Below are positions 1 through 12,400 of a stretch of DNA of 64,000 nucleotides, one piece after another (positions within the stretch are counted from its first letter, which is position 1; each line of letters begins with the position of its first letter). Source of the DNA: Nymphaea colorata (taxonomy: Eukaryota; Streptophyta; Magnoliopsida; Nymphaeales; Nymphaeaceae). Location of the stretch: contig NC_045138.2 of NCBI RefSeq assembly GCF_008831285.2, forward strand, positions 36,013,115 through 36,077,114, in the 5' to 3' direction. The position numbers and the translations under genes were made by a program. The notes below the pieces were generated by a model. The model did not search any database. It was given only the letters and a program-made list of their open reading frames with translations, and was not told where the DNA came from.

Positions 1-2068
1 CAATGGTCATCATGGGGAAGACGCTCCCTCTCTCTCGTTCTCTCTCTTTCGATATTTGACGAGTGCGCTTCCACTAGGGAGAACGAGATGTTGGAAGACT
101 CTTTTTTTTGAGATGACATGAACAAGAAATAGAGAAGACAACCATCAAACAGTGACATGAGGTTAAGGTTTACGTAAAATTTTGTCTTCTTAAACACCAG
201 GAACAAGAGTTCTCCCTTTGCTGCGCTTTTCAAGGATGGAACATCATGCCACTGGCTGATCTAACTGGTTTTTGCATAGTGGGGAACTGTGTTTGCATCT
301 GGTGGAATGCAATGCATAAACCACTGAATTTGAAATGTAAAGAGTACACAGGCACGTCCAACAGATTTTTGTCCAGTGTTTGTATATGGCCCCCTCATTG
401 GTGGAACACCATGTTTGCACGACCAAACAAGCTAAACCACTGAAAGTGAAACGCAAGGAATGCACACACACATTCTTGGATTTCTGTCCAGTGTTAGTGT
501 GTCCGGGCCCCCCAATGCAGGAACACCACCTTTGCGCAATCAAACAATCTCTTAGTTTGCTTAGACCGAGCCAAGTGATTGGTGGTCTTTCTGTCTTGCA
601 ACTTGCATCAACTGAATTGGATGAAGACTAAGAGCTGCCTAATGACAGGGAAAAGGAGCGCAGGCATGTTATCTCGCAGAAACACATCCAATTCGTTTCT
701 TTTTCTTTTAAAAAACCTAATCTTTTCTAACTTGCAATCTTTCCAGAAAGACAAAACGATAGCCATTTCTGATATGAGCGTGTTCTAGTGGGGATCCTGT
801 GGGGAGTCTGAATGAACGAAGAATCAATGAAAAAGTAACGGGCGACAAGTTCTACCCATTAAATAAAGGTGAGCGGTGAACATCACCAAACCACGTAGCC
901 ACCAGTGGCAGTAATTTCACACTGCGGTTTACTGTCTCAGAGAACAGACGTGGAGTTACGATCCAGTGGACAGATGGAACGTCATGGGAAGGTCCGATAA
1001 AAGGGAATGTAGAAATTTGGCAAGTGGTTCTCGTATCACAAGCTCCACCTTCCTCCCACAAAGAGAACCAAAATAAAAGAAAGAAGAAAATGCAAACCCG
1101 TAGTCACGAAACTCGTGTTAAACCAAACCGCATCCACAGCCGCGTAATAAAGAATAGCATTCGGATGGTTCAACAAACACGACCAAATACCCCTAAGATT
1201 CTAAGAACGTGTAACCGGGCAACAATGCTTCTTCACTCAAGGACGAATTTTTTACTAACCAACCAAAATCATCCGGCTTTTGGAACCAAAAACACAGACA
1301 AGATGGCAACGAATGAGCATGACGTTTTGGCTTCTATTCCGAGTCGACATCCAATTTCCTATCTTTGAAGCAGCACTGCCCATAAGATGCAAAACGGGAG
1401 CCATGCAACATGCATTACGAGTCACCATCAGTCTTCACCGTGTCCAAACTGTGTCCCACACAAGCACCTATGTCCAGGTTCCAACCATTTCGACGTGTGT
1501 GTTGCCCTCCAGGCGTGTCGTCGTGACATAGCTACAGGTTTGAAGCTGTAAATAGCAAAAATAATAAGCGGGGGTTTGGATTACAGGGTTACAGTAAAAA
1601 CTTACATAGCACATCAGAAAATTCTTTGTGGTGTACAAACATTATCATGCTCCAGTACAACGTAACTGGAAGATCATTCCATGGGGGTTCGCTGTTTACG
1701 TATACACATGCAACAGGAGTTGAAAAGGCCGCAACCTGTATTTTTGATGCAGAAAAGCCAATAATCATTTCTATTCATACAAACATCAAATCAGATAAAA
1801 AGTGGAAGATTGATAAAACTTCTCTTTGGCAGGATGAATTCTAGAAAGCTATTGCTGAAACAACCACCACGAAAAATGCCCTGCATCAAGCATAATAGAT
1901 CCTAATAATAACTTTTGACTGTAACGGTTCGGAATTTTGAGAAGTCTGCTGATATATGCTACCAAAAAACAAATAGGAAATGGGATAAGAAGAAACGTGC
2001 CTGGATTTATCATTCATGTGTCAGATGCGGAGGTTATATTTTCTTTACTCTCTGAGGAAAACTGTTCT
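1..2068. other. Non-coding stretch downstream of the MAG2-like gene
   Basis: No recognisable gene is visible on either strand. Open frames here are short, lack homology I can recognise and have no splice-supported partners. The part next to 2068 should contain the 3' UTR of the minus-strand MAG2-like gene. An imperfect tandem repeat at about 280-545 is listed separately. A short CT-rich run lies near position 30-50. Confidence 0.6.
286..545. repeat. Imperfect tandem repeat, about 116-bp period
   Basis: Two diverged units and the start of a third can be aligned by eye. CCACTGAATTTGAAATG near 321 matches CCACTGAAAGTGAAACG near 436. GTCCAGTGTT recurs near 371 and 486, each followed by a run of Cs. 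GAACACCATGTTTGCACGA near 402 matches GAACACCACCTTTGCGCAA near 520. The spacing is 115-118 bp throughout. No coding role is apparent. Confidence 0.6.
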
Positions 2069-5033
2069 CTAATATCTATTCCTTAATATTTTACATGCTT
2101 GTGCTGCTGAAATGTGGGTTACACCATGGCTTCGCAGATATTCTCGCTTTTCTCTGTCAGCCAGAACTTCTATATGTTTTGCTTCTTGTTCCAGCATAGA
2201 TAGCAGCCGGATAGAATCGTTTGTGCATGGAAAGAATGCCTCAGGGCGATCACAATAAGGCTTAAAAATGCAAAATAATGCTTTCATGTCTACACCAAAC
2301 TGCTTTACTCCAAGGCTGGAGAATTTCACATTGCCGAGAGGAATGTTGCTAAATATAAAATGGTCCAACCCATTGGCAACGCTTCGCCAGAGATCAACGA
2401 AGTCTTTCAAGTTTAAGTTCGTGCAGAAATAGGCAAGCCCCATTTGAAGGGCGTCAAGCGTAGCAAGAAAAGCTGCAGATAAAGTTGAGACTTGATCAGT
2501 ATCATCTGTTTCCTCCACATGCTCCCATTGGTCTTTTCTTCGAAAATAGCCACAGCTCAAGTAGTCAAATTGGCGAAGAAGAAATGCCATTATCTCAGCC
2601 AGCCATTCGGTCTCAAACGTCTTCAATTCATCCAACTCATGCTCAAAAATACAACCATGTGAATCTGAAGTGCCCTTTGGTCGATCGCGAAGAACTTCAG
2701 CCACTCTCATTTCTAAGAAATGTATGCCATCGCACCATGTCTCCAATACTGTTTCACAGTATCGAGCAGCATTGATAGATTGAACAACCTTGATCAAGCC
2801 ACTGCAGTCAACCATCGCGTCTGATATCTCAAGTTCTTCACATTGCTGCCACAGGACATCAACAAATTGCAATAAGATTTGGGATGCAGTTGATCTAATA
2901 AACTGAACCTGCATTGTCATAATGGGCAAAGATTGGCATCGTTGAATTATGGACCACATGATACCCATTACAGCCGAAGCAATTTTTGGAGTTTTGTTTT
3001 CTTCCCTAGTCCAGCAATCAGGTGACTCAAAAACTTTCTTAATGTCCAAGTCATCCCCATGTTTGACATTAATCAACCAAGCACTCTCCTCTTTCATCCC
3101 TGTATTCAGCTTTTCTTCAGCATCATTCAATTCTATCTCCATCCACACGTGGAACCAATCTGTGTGATCAGAAAATATGCTCATTATTGATATTATAAAT
3201 GACATAGGAGGCACGGTGTTTTCCCAAGCTGTTTCAAAAGGCTTTAAAACCATTGGGTCCAGAAGTGCTTGAATTTTTTTGTCAAAGGAAATCATCAAAT
3301 CGATCATGTGGAGAAATGACGTTTTCACCTCAATGATCTCACTGCCGACTTGGTATTTGCTAGCAAGAACAGGCATCATATGTTTCTTCACGTAACTTGA
3401 GAACATGTCTGCCATGGTCCGTATCCATGCTTCCCTGGCACTGAAAGCCAACAGCCTTGCTTTATCAATGAGCGGCTGCAAGAGCTCCTCAATTCCATCA
3501 ACAAAATCCCGAGTAATCTTGTAGGCAAGAGCAAAGATGAAGTCCGGTTCATCAGTCCACTTTAAGAAGTGCTGTTCTGCTCTTGAAGCAATAGGAGAGA
3601 CTAATTCATCAATTGTCCAGAGGCGATGATCGAGACTTTTTGGGCAAGAATTGTCAAACCGGTTTTGCCGCTTCACAGTTAACTGCTGAAACACACATAG
3701 TGAAAGAAAGTTTTTCGAGTACCTCTCCTTTGTAATTCCATCCACTACAGCTAGTGGGTTAAGCAAATCACAGTTCCTTCCCCTGTCAGAATTTGTTGTG
3801 ACAAGCGGAGGAGGCCACCCTAGTTCTGCAAGGATTACACGATGATCAACAATAGATTGTGGCCTCAAGACAGCCAACACCTTGTCAACCCTCAAATCAA
3901 CAGCTCGGACAAGATTTGCCCATTGAGGCCTTGTTTCTGCAAGTTGGCATACAATATCCTCTATCTTCGACAAAATATCTACAGATGAATGCAACTTTTC
4001 CAGCTTCCAATCAATATCCTGCAGTTAACAAATTTCTCAAAGTCAACAGTAGATAGCAGTTTAAGAATAAAATCTCATTTCCATTAGTCTCACATCTGGA
4101 CTAGCTGCATTTGCAAGATTCATGGGGATCCGATTCATACACCTTTTTGTCAAGATCAGACGTAGCGTATCTTCAAGGTCTCCCACGAGAGCTTCCAACT
4201 TCAAGGTGGTCTCTGGAAATGCAGAAAAAATGGACAGAGTTATGGCAGGGAATGGAGCTTGGTGTGATTAATTATCATGTCACCATATTAGATCATGAAC
4301 TTTAGACACGAAAATAAAATAGTAACAAAATGAAGTTCCTGCAGAAATTGAGGAATCACCAGCATAAATCTGAATGGCATCAATTCTCCTGATCTGTTCA
4401 GCAAGCAAGGGTAATTCCACGACTAAGATATTCTGGATCCTCCCCAGCTTCGCATCATCCGTCCCATCTACACCGCACAGTTCAACAGAATTAAATCACT
4501 CGTGTCACTAAGATACAGTATCAACGTCCCCAAATATTCATATCACTAAGACATAGTAATTGACTATCGCCGAGCAAAGTTCCAAAGGAACATCTTAAGT
4601 TACCCCATTCATATCAGTAACAACAATAAAAACAACAATAATAATGATCTAAAAGCAAACAATTACTCTGATAGCGCAAAAGCGCTAATCCTGCAACACA
4701 AATTCGTACGTCCAGAGCTGCCGACATCAAAAGCTTACCTGGGCAACCATCAAAATCGTTCAAGTTCGCGTTGACATCGCATAGAAGTAACCCCAACTTA
4801 AGAGAATGAGAATTCCACGACGATATCGCCGCTGCTAGCTTTCTTCTCAGATCAAGAATGTCGCGCTCAAACCCCAAGCAGTCATTCTCCAATCTGATGG
4901 CCAGGGCCGAGGCCTTAGCAAGATCACCCTGAATAACGAACTTAGAATCCAAGAATGTCTTCGAAGCTGGGGAGACCTCTGCAGGAAGAGGAACGACACC
5001 ATCTTCCATTTGTATCATAGGTTTACCCAACAT
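2069..5033 (-). CDS. MAG2L: RINT1/TIP20-family vesicle tethering protein, MAG2-like (4 exons, 823 aa)
   Basis: Coding exons on the minus strand are 5033-4739, 4467-4360, 4212-4094 and 4018-2069; all three introns have GT-AG borders and keep the frame, giving 823 aa. Plant MAG2 and MAG2L are about 800 aa. The family belongs to the Dsl1/NRZ-type complex that tethers Golgi-derived vesicles at the ER for retrograde transport. The N-terminal 110 residues (exon 1) look helical and coiled-coil-like (runs such as LENDCLGFERDILDLRRKL). The large last exon holds the RINT1/TIP20 domain, with typical plant stretches RPQSIVDHR, LGWPPPL, KWTDEPDFIFALAYKITRD, LLQPLIDKA, HMIDLMISFDKK and RPEAFFP. I prefer MAG2L over MAG2 because of LGWPPPL where I recall LRWPPQL for Arabidopsis MAG2, but that choice is less sure than the family. 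Two later in-frame ATGs exist; starting at the one at 5009 would give 815 aa. Confidence 0.9.
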
Positions 5034-5045
5034 CCTTCGTCTCAA

Positions 5046-6458
5046 TCGAGACAGTTGGAAGAGAAGTGCCGAACACTTTCTCCGTCTCCCTACAAAGGGT
5101 CGAGAACCCTCAAGATCGAAGAGGAAACCACAAAACCCTGGAATCTTTGTTCCTTATTCCTATTTTTGAAGGCATAAACTACGAAAAATTTTGAAGGTTC
5201 CAAAGGGGCTTTGTTGTCGTTGGGCGTAAACATGCGAATGACGGTGGGCGCGGAAACCTCCACCCAATATGACCTAATTACCCTTTCTTTTTGGGACCCA
5301 AACAGGAAAAGCAAATACACGTTGCAGATAAACTTGTAAATATCGTGGTCGACTAAGTATCGCTCACCAGTCACAAGTTTTACTCCCTACGTTTATGAGA
5401 TGGTTCATTGCACGTTATGAGTTTTACTTTTAAGACATTTACTGACTTTAAACTTTCTTTTTTCTCAGTAGAGTATAAACTTTGTCCAAATCTTCGCACG
5501 CCAATCCATCGATCAGATCTTACAAATCCAGTTTGCGTTAATATTCTCTTGAACCGAAGGCAATTTCTACCAAACTAGATCACGATTGGGACCATTCCCA
5601 TATCCATTGACATGATAATCCTCGGTCATGATTATCAGATTATGGCATCATAAATAGACAAACAATAAGTGAACAATTTTTTATTTTCTGTCTCCAAATA
5701 ATTTTCCAAGAGCCGAATGAGGCCTAAGAACAATGGAATGACCGCAGCGTTCAGCCGACTTACCAAAAGAGTTTTGCAAGGTCTCTCATTCGCTTCCATA
5801 CCAACGTCATTAATAAATCTAAACGTAGAATCAACGGAAAAACCAAAAAGAAAGTGAAAAAGAGAATGGCCACCGTTCATACCATAGTAAGGATCAGCCT
5901 TTGGCGTCCATTAATTCTTTGGACAAGAAGGATTATTCGGAGTACAAGCTATGCACTGAGCAGCTTTCTGAAATTTCCTAAGCAAATTTTGCATTTTAAA
6001 AGGAGAAGACAGAAAGACAAGAATCAAATGCTTATACATTTCAAACAGAATTTACAGAACTGAATATCACTATTGAACAAAACAATCGGTAAGATTTACA
6101 TTCCTTTCACCGCTTCGTGCTGACGTAGTAAATAAAAGAATTTTTCGCTGTTACTTTGTACCCCACCGGGAAACCAGGACCTTATCTTCTGCAACTTGAA
6201 AATCAGAAAAACAACCATCCGGCAATCATCACTTTCACTACAAGCCTCCCGTAACGATCATCTATGAATCAACAGAACGCCGCCTTCCATGCTAAATACT
6301 CCCTCTGCAACCAAGGCAGTCAGCATTCACGACCAAGACCTATTTACAGTGTGCAGTTGTATGAGGACGAGGGAGCGCATGCATCTTCATTGGCCATATT
6401 TCATTGCGACATTGGTTAAGTTCCACGAAAGAGTAGGAGACATGGATTATATTACACG
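5046..6458. other. Intergenic region between the MAG2-like gene and the XPO7 3' end
   Basis: Both flanking genes run on the minus strand, so this stretch holds the 3' UTR of XPO7 (near 6459) and the promoter and 5' UTR of the MAG2-like gene (near 5050-5400). I see no further gene. Several short open frames have no recognisable similarity and no splice partners. Confidence 0.55.
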
Positions 6459-9400
6459 CTATTTAACACGAAAATCATGTCTGAATACAGTAAGATTCTG
6501 GGTGAATTTATCACGGTTCTTTGAATCCAAGCTTCTGGTGACATCGGCCATGAGCTTATCAAAACAAAGAGCGAGACGTTGCTGTTGGTCCGATGGCTGC
6601 ATGTGAAAGAATGAAATATCATCAACTGAGTAAATCGTGTAACAACTTCCCCCATGGAGATGCTAAACATGAAATACAAACTAAAATAATGAAAACTATG
6701 AGCAATCAGAAAATAAGACATGCTTCATCCTTATTTCATGGCCAATAAGAGCAGCACTACCCTAAACGAGGCACTTCTGACAAATTTACTAGGAAGGCAG
6801 AAGGGCCTAAAAAATAGGCATTAACAAATACAGACAGCCAAGGTTGTTTGACATGACCAATAAAAACAGCACCAGTATCTACACCACTCTGTGCTGCAAA
6901 CCTCAACAGCAATGAACATCCTCACAATTGACTCAATCAGTACGAGTCACAAGCAATGTCCCCTTAGCATGTTGAACATTGAAAAGTATAACTTGTTATG
7001 AACGGAACTTCAAAATCCAAATTACCCTTTAGAGGAAAGGACCATGGAAGAAAATCAACTGCAAATAACCATGAACTTTTCCAATGCAAAAGATTGGCTA
7101 CACTAAAAAAAAGTGGGAAGGGCCAACTAACCTACAAAAGCAAGACAAGAAGGCAATTTGGTCTGACCTAAGTCAACTGCAGTCATCCAAGATCCTAAAA
7201 AACTACTTTGCCCAAGTCGATTGACTCTCTCTGTATATATATATACACCTACTAGCCAAAGTAGTTAGCTGACTAGTTGGGATTTGACGACTAAATGTGA
7301 CTTTTCTGTTAACATGGTGCATGAGGAAAGGCTTTCAACTATAGGCCGCTTAACCATCAGAGTCAAATCTCACTCGGTCACATTACACAATCCACATGAT
7401 AAAGTACATAAAAAGAAAGAACGACTAACCTGGGAGGCCAAAATATGTGCCTTCAAATCATTGAACATCTGCAAAAGAATCAATGAAAACTTAGCACACG
7501 GAAAGGACCATGAATGACTACTGACTTTTAGAAGTCTGAGTGTGAAAAGAACATAAGGCAACCACATTCGCACCATTTATGTTAAGACATGCGAGCAAAC
7601 TTGACAACCAGGAAATATGCAACATAATCTAATAAACCTATATGCTAACCTCCTGGAACAAATTAGATTGCACTCCAGGGCTTCACACAAACAGATAAAC
7701 CTATATGTCAAAATATTTCTGCAACTACACTGATTGCAGCCCAAAGGCTTCAATTCTAGATGGATGCAACAGGATGGACAAGATGCCAATACGAACTAGA
7801 CTTAGGGTTATTTGTACAACATAATTTGTTTATCATTTTTCCTTTCATTCTTTCACCAGTAAATAATTCGGAATTCCCCTGCTCACTTTCAGCGAACAAA
7901 CTTGTTTATCATCCACATCAACATCTTGAGCATATGAAAGACCGAGTTCTGGTCACATTTGCAACAAACTATTTTAGAATTTTACTGGTAAAATTACCTG
8001 TTCATTAACGAGAATTAAGCTGAGCATTGGCCTGCTCAGACTCCACTGGTGACTACATTCTTCAAAAAGAAGAATCTCAAATAGAGTTCTCAGCAACTGC
8101 ATAATTACAACAAGCACATCATATCCACAAAATAATAGCAAAAGGAAAAAAACCAGAATTTCACATGAACCATAAATCAAACAATAAGATGTGACTGACT
8201 AGATATGTGGATAGAAATGCATATAGAAGCCTTTTGACAATTGGGCAAGAATAGAGAGCTGCTGAGCTGCAGGATCTAAGTGCACAAATTATACAAAATT
8301 CTATTGCATGAAAATGGTACATTCTGCAAGGGAATGGAAATACAAACAGGAACCTTAGTTATCTCTCAATTCAATATTGGATGGACAGCTGCTTTGCTAA
8401 GCATATATTTTTCTGCCATTGTAATGGCACCTCTATCTTCTACATTTTCAGTTGGAAATGATAGGACAGATAGCTGCATTGCCTAAGCACATTTTTTTCC
8501 CTACAAGTCTTTTTACATTGTAATGGCACCTCTATCCTCTTCATTTTCAGTCGGAAATGAAGAAGAGGAAATTCAAACTGTTTGGAACATAATTAGCAGT
8601 GGCAACAACTATATGCATCAGCATATGCTCAATCAGGAAAATCGATGAACTACTACTGACATATTTGATATTTAACATACCAACAGAATGCAATTAACAT
8701 AAGCTAATTTTCAAAACACAGTATATGCAGAAACATGAAGCCGAATTTATTCCTCAAAAAAAACCAATACAAAATTTTAAGAAGGAAATGATGGGAAAAG
8801 TAGAGTACCTCTGGAAAAAGGGTAGGACATTCTGCAATATGTCGCGCAAGATTCACTGCAACAGGGGAAGTTGGTGCTTCACCAACTGTTATATTATTGA
8901 AGTAGAAAGCTGCTAAACTGTCCACCGCAGAAGCACACTGACACAGCGTTCCAAGAAACCCCAAGAAATTGTTACATGCAATTAGTGTACAAACACTTTA
9001 CATGAAATTAATGTACAAATATAGTTGACCCTTTCACATAAACAAAAGCTACAAATGATTTCCAAAAGATGATTTCCTACACAGATCACTCAAATTTCTG
9101 CAATACATGAGGCATTGTCCACAATAAAAACACAAAAACCAAAAACTCTCCCTCTTCCATACACACACATATTTACACATGATTGAGAGAAAAAAAAATG
9201 AAACAACCTAATCTTTAAGGGACCCACCTGTGCAGAGATTCCAGCATCTAAACTCTTTAGACCAGATTCAAGCGATCCAGCTATGTGCATGAAGGTACTT
9301 GTATCTAGATTGATGATAACAGAGATATGGCCACTGAAGAGGATGTCCAAGAATGCATAGTAAGCTCGTGCAAGCTGGAGGGGAGAAAATAATTCCATAT

Positions 9401-12400
9401 AAATGCATTTATTCCCATAATCATGTAACTAATTTCACTCAAGCTGCCTTACAATTCATAATATCACATATGGAACATCAATATAGTATGATCTATCAAG
9501 TGTCAATTATATCCAGCATGAGGAGACAGTAAAAGCACTGTAGAGAAATAAAGAAAGGGAGCAAACTGGGTAAGTAGTTATCTAGCAGGTACTTGAGCAA
9601 AAGACAAACAGTCAAAAGCAACAAGCCTGAGCTATGGCTCTCTTTAATATTTTCATGAGTTCATAGCCAAATGGTAATATCCTCTGGTCAGACTTCTCAT
9701 TATAGGCATTTAGTTCTCTATGCGGTTCAAATGCCAAGCACAAAGACGTGATATACACTGAAAATGTGAAAATGGCTAAAGAAGGCTGACATATTTAGTT
9801 GCATCTCTATTTTTTTTTAATTAACAAAACCAGACAAGACTCAAAGATGCCACTGGAACTCAATACTGGTTCAAGGTAAAGGTACTATTACCTTGACAAA
9901 CTATGCTGTAAACTGAACCACAGAAAAAGATTTCGGGGAAATCAGCCAGGTTCATGAAGGACTGAAGGTACCTTAATGTCACAACTATTAACAAGACTTG
10001 TACCTTAGGGAATGCTAGTATATCAGGAAGTGGAATTGATAGTGCCATCTTTAGAGCAATATCAAGAGCATCTGAGAGAGCTCTATCACCATATAATTCA
10101 AAAACACCAAAATTGACATAGTTTCCTCCTAATGCTGCAAACAAAAAAATCAGAATCAACATACATTCATCGTAGGACAAAAGAAAGATTATGTAACAAA
10201 CCTCACTCCATATCTAATGTTTAGAAAACAAAGAATGAAATATGAAGCCTTCACTGTGGAAGCCATTGTCAGTACCCCTTGTAAGAATAGTCAAGCATAT
10301 CCACATTCCCTTGTATCTGTTTGCATAAACATCGGTTGTGACAGGAAGGGTCAAAATCCTTGATCCATATGCCACAAGCAATTTGCTGACTTCTCGAAAT
10401 AGAAGGATCCCATTAGGAGATGATGAATCAAAAGTGAGGCGCTGGGATTTATTTAATACAAATTCCGCCATGAACTTTAGCAATGGAGTTGTAACCTGCA
10501 AATTTATGCAATGTCAGCAACACAATTTTTGGTAATTTCCAATCATGTTTGACATTAATAACAATTAGAACATAAAGAACTAACTGGCTTAGAGTTTTTT
10601 AAAATAGGAATTCAAATTAAGACACCTAATAGAGCTGCATCTGCCACTTCATCATCTCTGCTCTCTCTCATTCTTAAAATCAAGATTTTCTGTTTCAAAG
10701 TTTGATAGTTGGAGTCCATATCTTTCTCAGGAACATCGACAATATCTTGATTGAATGTTTAAGCCTCTTTACCAATTTTTTCTTCTAGAATTATCATCAT
10801 GGGGTTTTCGCCTCCTCCTGACCAAAAAACTTTACTCCATGGTTCCTTTTTTTTTTACTCCATGGTTCCTTTTTTTTTAATTGTACTTCATTCATTTTCA
10901 ATAATCTTTATTTCTAACCTCATCATACTTGATATATATTTTAGACATTTTATGTTGACACAGTCATAACTTTTCCTACATGAACATTTCTTCTACATCA
11001 TGTAAGGGTTCGGGGGCAGGAGTATCTCATCTACTCATTGCCAGTCACACACAAATACATGCATGCAGACTCACATCTGCAGCTTGTTTCAGATAAAGAA
11101 CATGTATGAACCTTTCAGAGACATGCTATTTGATCAAGGTACTATAACCATAAAATATCTGAACCTTCAGAATTATGGGCAGCATATGTACTTCAACCTT
11201 GAAGAAACACATGTCAAGTTGCCTACTTAGGACGTCAATGCTTTTTTTTTTGCAAGGCTAAATCCTGTTTCACACTTTTTTTCTAATTCCTTACCTAAAG
11301 GCCATTGACCTTCTTACTAATTAGCCTTTTGAAAAACTGCAAATGCTCAGATATGGAAGACATGAATAACCCTTTCATTGATAATTAGTCCATCCAAAAC
11401 ACCACAATCGGCCCATCATCAATGCAGCATGATAAAATTTAAAATGAAAATTCAGGAAAAAAATCCAGTGCAAATAAAGACCATTTTCTTAGGAAAAGCC
11501 AAAAATTATGCAAAGATGCAAGAAACAAATTTTGTACCCAAAGAAGAAGGACAAAGTTTCAATACATCATTGATATTTAAGTCATTAAGAAAGTCAGATA
11601 ATGGACTTTACGACTGCCTGGTGCCTGCACTAACAAACGATGAAAGTAAGGACATTACTCCATTTACATTTTACTCATTCCTCAAAGATCTACGCAGGCC
11701 GATAGATGCATATTGTTGAACATGATTGTAAGAAGATATAAAATCTTTGAAGAATATGTAGCAGACCAATACATAACATCAATCTTAGCAAAGAAACTGT
11801 AAGTTATATCAGCTCACCTCTGGTGCATCTATCCAATGGGCGACACCCTTCAAGAGAAGTGGCATATGCCTAGGGTATAGCCAATCAAACAGAAGTCCAT
11901 ATGTTCTCCGACTGAATAAAGCAAACGGAAAAACCAGCAAGTAATCAAACTTTTTTGATAAATAATCAAATGAAGCTGCTTAATTTAGAAAGGAAAACCA
12001 AATGCATTTATGGAAGTAGAAAACATTCAACATAAGCAGCTATTACACCAACCTATTTGTTGCCATTGCTATGCCTCTAAGATCCCTCATGAGGCCAATC
12101 AAAGCGTATTTAACAGCATCAGTACGGAAAAGAGCATCAGGTGTCGACTCCAAAGTTATGAGAACCTTTAATTGGGCATGAAAGTCAAAGGAAAAGCTTT
12201 AAACTTCAGTAACAATTACAATCAACTGCTGTGCAACAAAAATCAAGAGAGCTTCTCAGAATAACTTTAGGCCAAACTAAATAATGAAGTTCCAAATGCC
12301 AAAGAACGAAGCAACATGTCACACATATTATTGTCTATGTACAAGAAGCAACAAATTAGTAGAACGGTCACATGCCAAAACAGCCCAATTATATTTTTCT

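Noticed and set aside
2485..2775. Plus-strand frame of 96 codons
   Set aside because: Antisense to the large coding exon of the MAG2-like gene.
6289..6606. Plus-strand frame of 105 codons
   Set aside because: It is the antisense shadow of the last XPO7 coding exon (6459-6596).
11378..11719. Plus-strand frame of 113 codons
   Set aside because: Antisense inside an XPO7 intron, Lys-rich composition of AT-rich DNA, no recognisable family.
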